Assembly (NCBI GenBank): GCA_900768635.1 | Contig: CAAGDP010000027.1 | Coordinates: 1-6,441, forward strand | Source: Enterobacterales bacterium | GTDB taxonomy: Bacteria; Pseudomonadota; Gammaproteobacteria; Enterobacterales; Succinivibrionaceae | Reading direction: 5' to 3' | DNA: 6,441 bases | In this document: positions 1 through 6,348 of the stretch, in pieces | Layout of the letters: the number at the start of each line of letters is the position of its first letter | Numbering within the stretch: the first letter of the stretch is position 1 | Notes under the pieces: generated by a model | Seen by the model: the letters and a program-made list of their open reading frames with translations, nothing else | The model's database searches: none | Told to the model about the DNA's origin: nothing | Made by a program: the position numbers and the translations under genes

Positions 1-851
1 GCAACTTCTTCTTCTGTAAAACCAAAATACTTTTCATAAGGTATCGGTTTTAACATGTTGTATTCTTTAAAGACGTTTAATGCTGACTGGGAATTGTATT
101 TTTTGATTGGAAGAATACCTGTAAGATAAGCCAGAGCAAAGCAGGCCTGACCGTCTTTTGATTTAAATAATCCCCGCAGAAAATCAATAAAATCTTTCTG
201 CAGTTGTATATCATCACGATAATCCCGGTAAACCAAATCCCATTCATCCATAATCATGATAAATTTTTCTTTGGTGTAACTGCATAAAACTTCCAGTGCG
301 GAAGTTAAATTCATCTTCCCGACTTTTCTGCTTTTATTCAGTTGTTCCGCATAGTCTTTATTTTCTTTAAGATCCTCAATAATAGAATATTGCAGAAAAT
401 CAACTAGGGTAGTGACTCCTTTTACCTGAAGATCTTCATCCCTAGTATAAGCAATATATTTATCCCGGATGGAGTTCATGTCAATGTATATGACATCATA
501 TTTGTTCAGGTGTTTTTCGTAACTGGCTTTAAGTTTCCGGGCTCGTTCTTCAGCTCTTTTCTTATCCTCATTGTCTTTATATTCCCGGTCTTCCATCTTG
601 CCAGTTATTTTGAGACCTTCAAAAATATTCTGACCTGCGTAACCTTTGGAATAATAGGCAGAGAGCATATGAGCGGTTACAGTTTTACCAAAGCGACGAG
701 GACGGGTTACAGCAAAGAAGCGTTTGTTCTTATTGATGTGCTCAGACATCTTTTCGATAAACTCAGTCTTATCTACAAAAATATCCTCGTTCTTGTATAC
801 AGCTAAATCAACAAATGAATTACCATTAATCGGATTCAGAATACTTCCCAT
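1..851 (-). CDS. Predicted AAA-ATPase (PF09820-like), N-terminal part, cut by the left edge
   Basis: The reading frame is open from the ATG at 851 to the window edge (283 full codons), so the C-terminal half is missing. A P-loop-like TRPRRFGKT sits at residues 49-57, a Walker B-like FIMIMDEWD at 197-205, and the segments LTGILPIKKY (about 243-252) and YFGFTEEEV (275-283) follow. These four motifs in this order are typical of the PF09820 'predicted AAA-ATPase' family. Full-length members often carry a PD-(D/E)XK nuclease-like domain (DUF1703) at the C-terminus, which would lie outside this window. Between Walker A and B there is a strongly charged, probably helical stretch (about residues 90-120). 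The start is supported by GGAGG at 861-865, nine bases upstream. The gene is co-directional with pilTU but separated by a terminator and its own promoter, so it is probably transcribed alone. The biological role of the family is not established; an ATP-dependent nuclease or mobile-element role is only inference. Confidence 0.88.
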   Translation of the reverse strand, partial: MGSILNPINGNSFVDLAVYKNEDIFVDKTEFIEKMSEHINKNKRFFAVTRPRRFGKTVTAHMLSAYYSKGYAGQNIFEGLKITGKMEDREYKDNEDKKRAEERARKLKASYEKHLNKYDVIYIDMNSIRDKYIAYTRDEDLQVKGVTTLVDFLQYSIIEDLKENKDYAEQLNKSRKVGKMNLTSALEVLCSYTKEKFIMIMDEWDLVYRDYRDDIQLQKDFIDFLRGLFKSKDGQACFALAYLTGILPIKKYNSQSALNVFKEYNMLKPIPYEKYFGFTEEEV

Positions 852-911
852 GCCATTTAGCCTCCACCGAACTCAATATCATCAATTGTCATTCTATCAC
901 AGCGCCAAATT

Positions 912-940
912 GTTATACGTGATTAAGTACGAGACTTCAA
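912..940 (-). promoter_or_regulatory. Candidate sigma70 promoter of the AAA-ATPase gene
   Basis: On the minus strand TTGAAG (935-940) and TATAAC (912-917) are separated by exactly 17 bases. They match the -35 consensus at 4 of 6 positions and the -10 consensus at 5 of 6. Transcription would begin near 905, giving a leader of about 54 bases that includes the GGAGG ribosome binding site at 861-865. Short inverted arms ATTGTT (909-914) and AACAAT (944-949) flank the promoter and could be an operator, but this is speculative. Confidence 0.5.
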
Positions 941-1179
941 TTGAACAATAATAAGTAACTCCTTCCTGTTGTTTTTCTAACTGCTAATATTAAATAATTC
1001 GAGGCTTCGTGCACTATCGAGGAAAGATATGAACCTCAGAATAATTTAGTTATCACTTTTAGGGATTTACCGTTTACAAACATGAAATATCCTTTACCGG
1101 AAAATCCTGCAGTGTGGCAACAGACAAAGCCTGAACAACCAGAAAGTTTTCTAATGATAAAAGTTAGCCTATTAACCAA

Positions 1180-1200
1180 AATTCAGATAGAAACTGAATT
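1180..1200. repeat. Short perfect inverted repeat
   Basis: AATTCAG (1180-1186) and CTGAATT (1194-1200) are perfect inverted copies separated by 7 bases. The element lies just past the pilU terminator in the direction of pil transcription. It is AT-rich, lacks a T-run and is short enough to occur by chance. It could be a binding site for a dimeric protein or a minor secondary hairpin. Confidence 0.35.
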
Positions 1201-1215
1201 ATGTACATGCCCGGC

Positions 1216-1242
1216 AAAAAGAAAAGCCCGTATAAAACGGGC
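1216..1242 (-). terminator. Intrinsic terminator of the pilTU operon
   Basis: Read on the minus strand, GCCCGT and ACGGGC (1237-1242 and 1226-1231) form a 6-base-pair, GC-rich stem with a 5-base loop. It is followed immediately by a T-rich run, TTTTCTTTTT (1216-1225). This is a textbook Rho-independent terminator, 35 bases after the pilU stop codon. It ends pil transcription before the AAA-ATPase gene. Confidence 0.92.
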
Positions 1243-1277
1243 CTCAACACCTGTCTGATTATTAAACAACTCAGAAA

Positions 1278-2405
1278 TCAGTGGAATCCTACATTACGCA
1301 GAACATTGTCATCTCCTGCTCCTTCACGCAACTTGATGGAGAGACGAACTTCGTTTTCAGAATCTGCATACTTAAGAGCGTCTTCATAACGGATAACACC
1401 TGAGAAGTAGAGATCAGTAAGAGACTGGTCAAAGGTTGTCATACCCTGCTCAGGAGAATCATGCATAATCTGCTTCAAACGTTCCATTTCACCCTTAAGC
1501 AGAACATCCTTAACAATAGGAGTACCGATAAGAATTTCAAATACAGCACGACGACCTTTACCATCCTTGGTAGGAACCAGCTGCTGAGCCACAACACCTT
1601 TAAGATTGAATGACAAGTCATAACGAAGCTGACGATGTTTATCTTCCGGAACCAGGTGCATAATACGTTCAATAGCCTGGTTAGCATTATTGGCGTGGAG
1701 GGTAGCCATACACAGGTGACCGGTTTCAGCAAAGGACAAAGCAAACTGCATAGTCTCTGCAGATCGAATTTCACCGATAAGAATAACATCCGGAGCCTGA
1801 CGCAATGCAGACTTCAGTGCAGCATCAAAAGTTTCCGTATCTACACCAACCTCACGCTGAGTAATGATGGATTTCTTATGATTGTGAACATATTCAATAG
1901 GGTCTTCAATGGAAAGAATATGCCCCTCGGTTGCAGAATTTCGGTAACCAATCATGGCTGCCTGAGTTGTAGATTTACCGGCACCGGTAGCACCTACAAA
2001 GAGGATAAGTCCACGCTTGAGCATTACCAGATTACGCAGGATCTCCGGGATCTGGAGCTGTTCAATAGTAGGAATTTCGCTCACAATGCGACGGAGTACC
2101 AAACCAGGACGGCCGGTTTGCATAAAGCAACTGACACGATAACGTCCCAGCACAGGTCGCTGAATAGCAAAGTTAGCTTCAAAGTGATGTTTAAAAGCTT
2201 CAGCCAGATCATCACGATCATAAAAACATTCTGTCAGATAGTTCTTGACCATTTTTTCATCAAGAACCACATCATCAACCTTAACTATTTTGCCGTTCAA
2301 TTTCATGGATGGTTCCAAACCGCAGGTCAGGAACAGGTCAGAACCACCATTATCATTCATAATTGTCAGATACTTGTCGATCTGAAAAACACCTTCGTAC
2401 ATCAT
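1278..2405 (-). CDS. pilU: PilU, PilT-dependent type IV pilus retraction ATPase
   Basis: This 375-residue protein belongs to the PilT/GspE hexameric secretion ATPase family and acts at the cytoplasmic base of the type IV pilus. The N-terminal domain is followed by Walker A GATGAGKST (138-146), an Asp box ILSIEDPIEY (163-172), Walker B APDVILIGEIRS (204-215) and a His box with ETGH (227-230) and TLH (235-237). The GAT-type P-loop, the C-terminal segment ending near NEVRLSIKLR (351-360), and the position downstream of pilT identify it as PilU rather than a second PilT. In characterised species PilU cannot retract pili alone and boosts PilT-driven retraction. Walker A has Ala where PilT has Ser, a mild change. 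Two Met codons start the frame; the first is preferred because GAGGA (2415-2419) lies nine bases upstream. It follows pilT by 17 bases and ends at a strong terminator. Confidence 0.95.
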   Translation of the reverse strand: MMYEGVFQIDKYLTIMNDNGGSDLFLTCGLEPSMKLNGKIVKVDDVVLDEKMVKNYLTECFYDRDDLAEAFKHHFEANFAIQRPVLGRYRVSCFMQTGRPGLVLRRIVSEIPTIEQLQIPEILRNLVMLKRGLILFVGATGAGKSTTQAAMIGYRNSATEGHILSIEDPIEYVHNHKKSIITQREVGVDTETFDAALKSALRQAPDVILIGEIRSAETMQFALSFAETGHLCMATLHANNANQAIERIMHLVPEDKHRQLRYDLSFNLKGVVAQQLVPTKDGKGRRAVFEILIGTPIVKDVLLKGEMERLKQIMHDSPEQGMTTFDQSLTDLYFSGVIRYEDALKYADSENEVRLSIKLREGAGDDNVLRNVGFH

Positions 2406-2422
2406 AATAGCTATTCCTCAGG

Positions 2423-3463
2423 TTAAATGGTGGTTGGATCCTTGGCAACGGCCCGGGCATCCTGAGCAGATACCACACCGGTCACCACTAATTTCTTCAA
2501 ACAGGCATCAAGAGTTTGCATACCCATGGACGCACCAGTCTGAATTGCCGAATACATCTGGGCAATTTTATCCTCACGGATCAGGTTACGGATAGCTGGA
2601 GTTCCAATCATAATTTCATGAGCTGCGACTCGTCCACCCTGCACTCTCTTCAGAAGAGTCTGAGAAATTACAGCATTTAAGGACTCGGAAAGCATAGAAC
2701 GAACCATACCCTTTTCTGCACCCGGGAATACGTCAATAATACGGTCGATAGTCTTGGAAGCAGAATTGGTATGCAGTGTTCCAAATACCAGGTGACCGGT
2801 TTCGGCGGCGGTCAGAGCCAGTCGAATAGTTTCCAGGTCACGCAATTCGCCCACCAGAATAATATCCGGGTCTTCACGGAGAGCGGATCGCAAGGCGTTG
2901 TTAAAGGAGTGGGTATCGCGATGAACTTCACGCTGATTTACCAGACAACTCTTGGATTTATGCACAAATTCGATTGGATCCTCAATAGTGAGGATATGTT
3001 CGTGAAAGTTTTCATTAATATAGTCCACCATAGCTGCCAGAGTGGTAGACTTGCCGGAACCGGTAGGACCGGTTACCAGAACCAGACCGCGGGGAGCTTC
3101 TGAAATCTTGCGGAAAATAGAAGGACATTTCAGTTCCTCAAGAGTCAGCACCTTACTTGGAATAGTACGAAATACTGCTGCAATACCACGGTTTTGATTG
3201 AACACGTTAACACGGAAGCGGGCAACTCCCGGAAGTTCGAAGGAGAAGTCAACTTCCAGATTATCTTCCAGTTCCTTACGTTGCTGGTCGTTCATTATGT
3301 CATAAATAAGTTTGAACACTTCCTTGTGTTGCAAAGGTTCAAGGTCGATTTTTCGCATATCGCCGTCAATACGAATCATCGGCTGAAGTCCGGCCGACAA
3401 ATGAAGGTCGGAAGCGTTGTTTTCAACGCTGTATTTCAATAAGTCTGTTATATCTAAGCTCAT
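2423..3463 (-). CDS. pilT: PilT, type IV pilus retraction ATPase
   Basis: This 346-residue protein has the usual length of PilT, the hexameric ATPase that depolymerises the pilus fibre and powers twitching, DNA uptake and surface sensing. All diagnostic motifs are present: DLHLSAGLQP (19-28) in the N-terminal domain, Walker A GPTGSGKST (132-140), Asp box ILTIEDPIEF (157-166), Walker B DPDIILVGELRD (198-209), His box with ETGH (221-224) and TLH (229-231), and the C-terminal AIRNLIRE motif (290-297), which is specific to PilT and needed for retraction in studied homologues. The start is supported by AAGGAA (3471-3476), seven bases upstream. It is the first gene of a two-gene operon with pilU. 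Pilus assembly genes are not in this window; in related genomes they are typically scattered elsewhere. The protein looks intact. Confidence 0.97.
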   Translation of the reverse strand: MSLDITDLLKYSVENNASDLHLSAGLQPMIRIDGDMRKIDLEPLQHKEVFKLIYDIMNDQQRKELEDNLEVDFSFELPGVARFRVNVFNQNRGIAAVFRTIPSKVLTLEELKCPSIFRKISEAPRGLVLVTGPTGSGKSTTLAAMVDYINENFHEHILTIEDPIEFVHKSKSCLVNQREVHRDTHSFNNALRSALREDPDIILVGELRDLETIRLALTAAETGHLVFGTLHTNSASKTIDRIIDVFPGAEKGMVRSMLSESLNAVISQTLLKRVQGGRVAAHEIMIGTPAIRNLIREDKIAQMYSAIQTGASMGMQTLDACLKKLVVTGVVSAQDARAVAKDPTTI

Positions 3464-3482
3464 GTTCTCGTTCCTTGTAGAT

Positions 3483-3530
3483 GTAGCCAGATGCCATCAA
3501 GCCATCCTTGGCTCGAAATGCCACTGCTAC
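3483..3530 (-). promoter_or_regulatory. Structured leader of pilT mRNA
   Basis: On the minus strand a 5-base-pair stem GTAGC/GCTAC (3526-3530 with 3483-3487) encloses an inner 5-base-pair hairpin AGCCA/TGGCT (3509-3513 with 3500-3504), whose loop reads AGGA. Within the 3' half, GATGGC occurs twice 8 bases apart, with a related CTGGC following. An alternative TGGC/GCCA pairing using the first arm is possible. The fold ends just before the ribosome binding site, within the leader predicted from the promoter at 3541-3568. It does not match a riboswitch class I recognise. Confidence 0.35.
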
Positions 3531-3540
3531 CGTTTAGGGG

Positions 3541-3568
3541 ATTTTAAATAATGAAACCATCTTTTCAA
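3541..3568 (-). promoter_or_regulatory. Candidate sigma70 promoter of pilTU
   Basis: On the minus strand TTGAAA (3563-3568, 5 of 6 matches to the -35 consensus) and TAAAAT (3541-3546, 5 of 6 to the -10 consensus) are separated by 16 bases. Transcription would start near 3534, giving a leader of about 70 bases. No better pair is visible between here and the pilT start. Confidence 0.5.
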
Positions 3569-3605
3569 AGTACGGCATATCAACTTTTAGACACAGATTA
3601 CAAAT

Positions 3606-3621
3606 TGTGATCAAAGTGACG
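3606..3621 (-). promoter_or_regulatory. CRP/Vfr-like site upstream of the pilT promoter
   Basis: The plus strand reads TGTGA-N6-TGACG, which on the minus strand is CGTCA-N6-TCACA. One half-site is a perfect match to the TGTGA-N6-TCACA consensus and the other matches at 3 of 5 positions. Its centre is about 80 bases upstream of the predicted pilT start point, a distance compatible with class I activation. cAMP-CRP or Vfr control of type IV pili is known in several Gammaproteobacteria. The regulator itself is not in this window. Confidence 0.35.
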
Positions 3622-3636
3622 TCTTTACAGCAGGAA

Positions 3637-3690
3637 AAACCCCGGATCAGCCTGCTTCTTTTAAAGAAGGTGAAAACTGACCTGATCCGG
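3637..3690 (-). terminator. Terminator-like hairpin upstream of pilT
   Basis: CCGGATCAG and CTGATCCGG (3682-3690 and 3642-3650) form a perfect 9-base-pair stem. On the minus strand it is followed by GG and a run of five T (about 3636-3641). The 31-base loop contains a nested hairpin CTTCTT/AAGAAG (3664-3669 with 3655-3660). Only the minus orientation has a T-run. It lies upstream of the proposed pilT promoter and ends no recognisable gene, so it may finish a small RNA, insulate pilT, or act as an attenuator if the true promoter lies further upstream. The long loop makes it weaker than the pilU terminator. Confidence 0.45.
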
Positions 3691-3808
3691 TAATATGCAC
3701 CCTTATTATTACTGAAAAAACCTCTATCACCGACAATGAGAAACACCTGTCCGGTTACTGTTGCACCGGAGATTTGTGAACCTTCTGTTATACATATCCG
3801 GAATACTC

Positions 3809-3814
3809 TATAAT
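3809..3814 (+). promoter_or_regulatory. -10 box of the yggS-proC-yggT-yggU operon promoter
   Basis: A perfect TATAAT lies 44 bases before the yggS start codon, giving a leader of about 38 bases. No good -35 box is present at the standard spacing: the bases near 3785-3791 match poorly. The promoter may therefore need an activator or be modest in strength. Confidence 0.5.
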
Positions 3815-3858
3815 ATAAGTAATGGCTGAGAACATATCTGCCGGGAGATAATAAGACA

Positions 3859-4563
3859 ATGTCGGTAACAGCAAATTTAAATACCGTAAAAAATGAAATT
3901 GAGGAATGCCGGAATAAAAATCGGATTATTCATCAGGTAAACCTGCTTGCAGTGAGCAAAACCAAACCCTTTTCTGCCATAGCTGAAGCTTATTCGGCAG
4001 GTCAGCGTCTTTTTGGCGAGTCCTATGCCCAGGAGGCCTGCGAAAAAATCGATTATGCCCGCAGCAACGGGTATGAAGATATCAGATGGTATTTTATCGG
4101 ACCTCTCCAGTCCAACAAAACCCGTCAGGTAGCAGAGCATTTTGACTGGGTGATGAGCTGTGATCGCCAGAAAATTGCCCGGCGCTTGAACGATCAGCGT
4201 CCGGCTTTTATGGAACCGCTTAATGTATGTATTCAGGTTAATATTTCCAATGAAGCTCAGAAAAGCGGTGTCACTGAAGATGAAATCTGGGATCTGGCCA
4301 ATTACATTTCATCACTTACCAACCTGCAGCTGCGCGGTCTTATGGCCGTAGCTCTGGACACGGAAGATGAAAACATTCTTCGTCAGGAATTTTCCCGTAT
4401 GTACAGTCTTTATACTTCCCTGCAGAAACAATATCCCCAGGTGGATACGCTTTCCATGGGTATGACTCAAGATATGGATCTGGCTATTTCCTGCGGATCT
4501 AATCAGGTTCGTATTGGAACTAAAATCTTCGGAGCACGAAATTACACCAGGGAGCAAGGTTAA
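3859..4563 (+). CDS. yggS: YggS, PLP homeostasis protein (PLPBP/YBL036C family)
   Basis: This 234-residue protein has the length of E. coli YggS, a single-domain alanine-racemase-like TIM barrel that binds pyridoxal 5'-phosphate without known catalytic activity and balances vitamin B6 and amino acid pools. The PLP-binding lysine is K34 in LLAVSKTKP (29-37). Other family marks are FGESYAQE (52-59), WYFIGPLQSNK (77-87), and the C-terminal phosphate-binding part with SMGMTQDM (199-206) and VRIGTKIFGAR (217-227). The usual FGEN is FGES here, a small deviation. A ribosome binding site GGAG (3844-3847) lies eleven bases before the ATG, a rather long spacing. It is the first gene of the plus-strand operon and is followed by proC after two bases. 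Its link with proC is conserved across many bacteria. Confidence 0.95.
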   Translation: MSVTANLNTVKNEIEECRNKNRIIHQVNLLAVSKTKPFSAIAEAYSAGQRLFGESYAQEACEKIDYARSNGYEDIRWYFIGPLQSNKTRQVAEHFDWVMSCDRQKIARRLNDQRPAFMEPLNVCIQVNISNEAQKSGVTEDEIWDLANYISSLTNLQLRGLMAVALDTEDENILRQEFSRMYSLYTSLQKQYPQVDTLSMGMTQDMDLAISCGSNQVRIGTKIFGARNYTREQG

Positions 4564-4565
4564 AA

Positions 4566-5390
4566 ATGAAACATTTGAAAATTGGTTTTGTCGGCGGGGG
4601 TAATATGGCCCGGGCCTTAATTGGCGGACTGATATCTTCGGGCTATCCGCAGAATCTCATTACCGTTGCCAATCCGGGTCTGGAAAAACTCCAGGCTCTT
4701 AAAAATGATTTTGGCGTTGCTGTTTCTCAGGATAATGCCGCGGCAGTAAAAGATGCCCAGATAGTTATTCTGGCGGTAAAGCCTCAGGTTATGGCTCAGG
4801 TTCTGGAGCAGTTACATCAGGATCCCGGGATCTTTGATAACAAACTTATTATCTCCCTGGCTGCCGGCGTAACAACTCAGCGTCTGGCTAATCTTATGGG
4901 CGGTCACGGTAAAATCATCCGACTGATGCCTAATACCCCTGCATTAATCGGTCAGGGAGCTACCGGCATGTATGCCACATCTGAAGTAAATGATGAAGAG
5001 CGGGAATTTGCTCAGGATATGCTTCATGCCGTAGGATCTGCCGTATGGGTAAGGAAGGAGGCGGATATTAACGCAGTGACAGCTGTATCCGGATCCTCAC
5101 CGGCCTATTTTTTCCTTTTCCTGGAATATCTTGTAAATCACGGGGTTGAAATGGGGCTTTCTCAGGAACAGTCCAGAGAACTTGCCTTGCAGACCGCTTT
5201 AGGCGCAGCAAAGCTTGCTCTTCAGAAAAGTGATATTTCACTGCAGGAACTGCGGGCTCAGGTCACCTCCAAAGGAGGTACTACTTTTGCCGCCATTACC
5301 AAATTCCAGGAACTGGATTTTAAAGGTATGGTGGATGCCGCCATGGACGCCTGCCGCAACCGGGCCGAAGAAATGGAAAAACTGTTTTAG
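4566..5390 (+). CDS. proC: ProC, pyrroline-5-carboxylate reductase (EC 1.5.1.2)
   Basis: This 274-residue cytoplasmic enzyme reduces 1-pyrroline-5-carboxylate to L-proline with NAD(P)H, the last step of proline synthesis. The N-terminal Rossmann fold is marked by GFVGGGNMARAL (7-18) and the AVKPQ segment (70-74). MPNTPALIGQGATG (121-134) follows, then AVSGSSPAYFF (173-183), which starts the all-helical dimerisation and substrate-binding domain. The family signature LRAQVTSKGGTT lies at 229-240. The length is normal and no key motif is missing. Its ribosome binding site (GGAG at 4551-4554 or AAGG at 4556-4559) lies inside the last codons of yggS, and only two bases separate the genes, so translational coupling is likely. 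The following yggT starts after 63 bases. Confidence 0.97.
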   Translation: MKHLKIGFVGGGNMARALIGGLISSGYPQNLITVANPGLEKLQALKNDFGVAVSQDNAAAVKDAQIVILAVKPQVMAQVLEQLHQDPGIFDNKLIISLAAGVTTQRLANLMGGHGKIIRLMPNTPALIGQGATGMYATSEVNDEEREFAQDMLHAVGSAVWVRKEADINAVTAVSGSSPAYFFLFLEYLVNHGVEMGLSQEQSRELALQTALGAAKLALQKSDISLQELRAQVTSKGGTTFAAITKFQELDFKGMVDAAMDACRNRAEEMEKLF

Positions 5391-5453
5391 TCAGGGATCG
5401 TTTTCCAAATACAGTTAAACAGGACAAACCTAATCAGGGAGTTATTTTAGTAC

Positions 5454-6047
5454 ATGTTGTATCCTATGCCTTTATGGCAGTATTCTGTCTGTTTTATTCT
5501 CAACTGCGTTATTGTTCTTTTTTTATTAAGAATTTATCTTCAGGCCTGTGGAGCTGATTTTTATAATTCCATATCCCAGAGTATCCACAAACTCACCCGT
5601 CATGCCGTAGATTTTCTGGGAAATAAAACCTGGCATAATATCAACATATCAGCAGGAGCTGTGGTTATCATAGCTCTGGCAGTAAAATATGCTCTGATTT
5701 ATCTGGTGTTTTTAGATATTCCCCAGGAAGAGTTACTGAATCCCCTGTACTTTCTCAAGCCTTTCCTGCTGCTGATAAAGCTTTCCGGGATAATTTTCTT
5801 TACTGTTTTGCTGGCAGATGCCTTGCTTTCCTGGTTTCCGGGTAATAGGTTTTCAGCGCTTACCTCATCTCTGGTAAATCCGGTACTTAACGATGTACGT
5901 CGCTTTGTGCCCCGACTGGGTATGCTGGATTTAAGTTCCCTGATTGTTTTCATCCTGCTTTATCTAGCAGATTATCTGATCCTGAAAACTTTAATAACAT
6001 TGTTCAATAGTTTTGGAATATTCCTGTGGTACTCAGTTCTTCTGTAG
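5454..6047 (+). CDS. yggT: YggT family integral membrane protein
   Basis: This 197-residue protein matches the two-repeat YggT family of the inner membrane. Hydrophobic segments lie at about 11-30, 66-88, 100-125 and 157-185. The second repeat is well kept, with SWFPG (126-130), LVNPVLNDVRRFVP (140-153) and LDLSSLIVFILL (158-169). The first repeat is recognisable (LLRIYLQACGADFYNSIS, 24-41) but has lost typical prolines, reading NSIS and TRHAV where NPIS and T-x-P are usual. The ATG at 5454 follows an in-frame TAG at 5448-5450, so no earlier start is possible; AGGGAG (5436-5441) is twelve bases upstream, which is far. The function is uncertain: roles in osmotic or potassium-related stress and in cell envelope or division have been suggested for relatives. 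Its last 22 bases overlap the start of yggU. Confidence 0.9.
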   Translation: MLYPMPLWQYSVCFILNCVIVLFLLRIYLQACGADFYNSISQSIHKLTRHAVDFLGNKTWHNINISAGAVVIIALAVKYALIYLVFLDIPQEELLNPLYFLKPFLLLIKLSGIIFFTVLLADALLSWFPGNRFSALTSSLVNPVLNDVRRFVPRLGMLDLSSLIVFILLYLADYLILKTLITLFNSFGIFLWYSVLL

Positions 6048-6325
6048 AAGATATTCGCCTGTTTTTGGTTGTTCAGCCCAAAGCCAGTCGTTGCCGGGTG
6101 GTAGGACTGGTGGGGAACGAACTTAAAGTTGCCATTACTGCTCCGCCGGTAGACGGTAAAGCCAATGAATTCTTACGTCGGTATCTGGCTAAGGAATTCA
6201 AAACATCACCCAGCAGAATAACCATTGTCCGGGGCGAAACCAGTCATCACAAGGAAATTCTTATTTCCGGAGCCAGGGTGATCCCCCAGGATTTTGCTCC
6301 TTATATAAAGACAGAAAAGAACTGA
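6026..6325 (+). CDS. yggU: YggU family protein (DUF167)
   Basis: This 99-residue protein matches the small DUF167/YggU family. QPKASR (17-22), the core KVAITAPPVDGKAN (34-47) and RGETSHHKEI (69-78) are characteristic, and the length is close to the E. coli protein. The function is unknown; the fold is a small cytoplasmic alpha/beta domain. The start is GTG, inside the end of yggT in another frame, with a weak GGA (6015-6017) eight bases upstream. No ATG is available in frame before the conserved region, so GTG is the best choice. The overlap suggests coupled translation with yggT. It is the last gene of the operon in view, and no intrinsic terminator with a T-run follows. Confidence 0.93.
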   Translation: MVLSSSVEDIRLFLVVQPKASRCRVVGLVGNELKVAITAPPVDGKANEFLRRYLAKEFKTSPSRITIVRGETSHHKEILISGARVIPQDFAPYIKTEKN

Positions 6326-6348
6326 TCGGACCTTCATAAATTTAATTA

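Larger units (their letters stand above)
852..1215. other. Gene-free stretch between the AAA-ATPase gene and the pil terminator
   Basis: I see no convincing gene here. The sequence is AT-rich and holds the AAA-ATPase promoter, a direct repeat TCGAGG (999-1004 and 1017-1022), a 7-base inverted repeat at 1180-1200, and a plus-strand frame open from 998 to the TGA at 1256-1258. That frame has a plausible amino acid composition but no ribosome binding site, and it runs through the pil terminator, so it is at best a gene remnant. Confidence 0.6.
3464..3858. other. Divergent regulatory region between pilT and yggS
   Basis: This 395-base stretch holds no supported gene. It contains the pilT leader and promoter, a CRP-like site, the minus-strand terminator-like hairpin, a small 6-base inverted repeat TCCGGT/ACCGGA (3750-3755 and 3765-3770), and the yggS promoter elements. 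A 70-codon minus-strand frame (3534-3746) crosses the hairpin and the promoter and has no family resemblance, so it is not called as a gene. Confidence 0.7.

Noticed and set aside
1635..2426. Long plus-strand open frame (263 codons) opposite pilU
   Set aside because: It is antisense to a clear pilU gene with all ATPase motifs. The open frame is a by-product of the codon use of pilU.
3534..3746. Minus-strand 70-codon open frame upstream of pilT
   Set aside because: It starts with GTG, spans the terminator-like hairpin and the pilT promoter, and resembles no known family.
3750..3770. Six-base inverted repeat TCCGGT/ACCGGA before yggS
   Set aside because: It is a short stem with a 9-base loop, no T-run and no known regulator match; likely chance.
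5391..5453. Direct repeat TCAGGGA (5391-5397 and 5434-5440) between proC and yggT
   Set aside because: Seven bases repeated once within 63 bases has no known meaning; the second copy only contributes to the yggT ribosome binding site.
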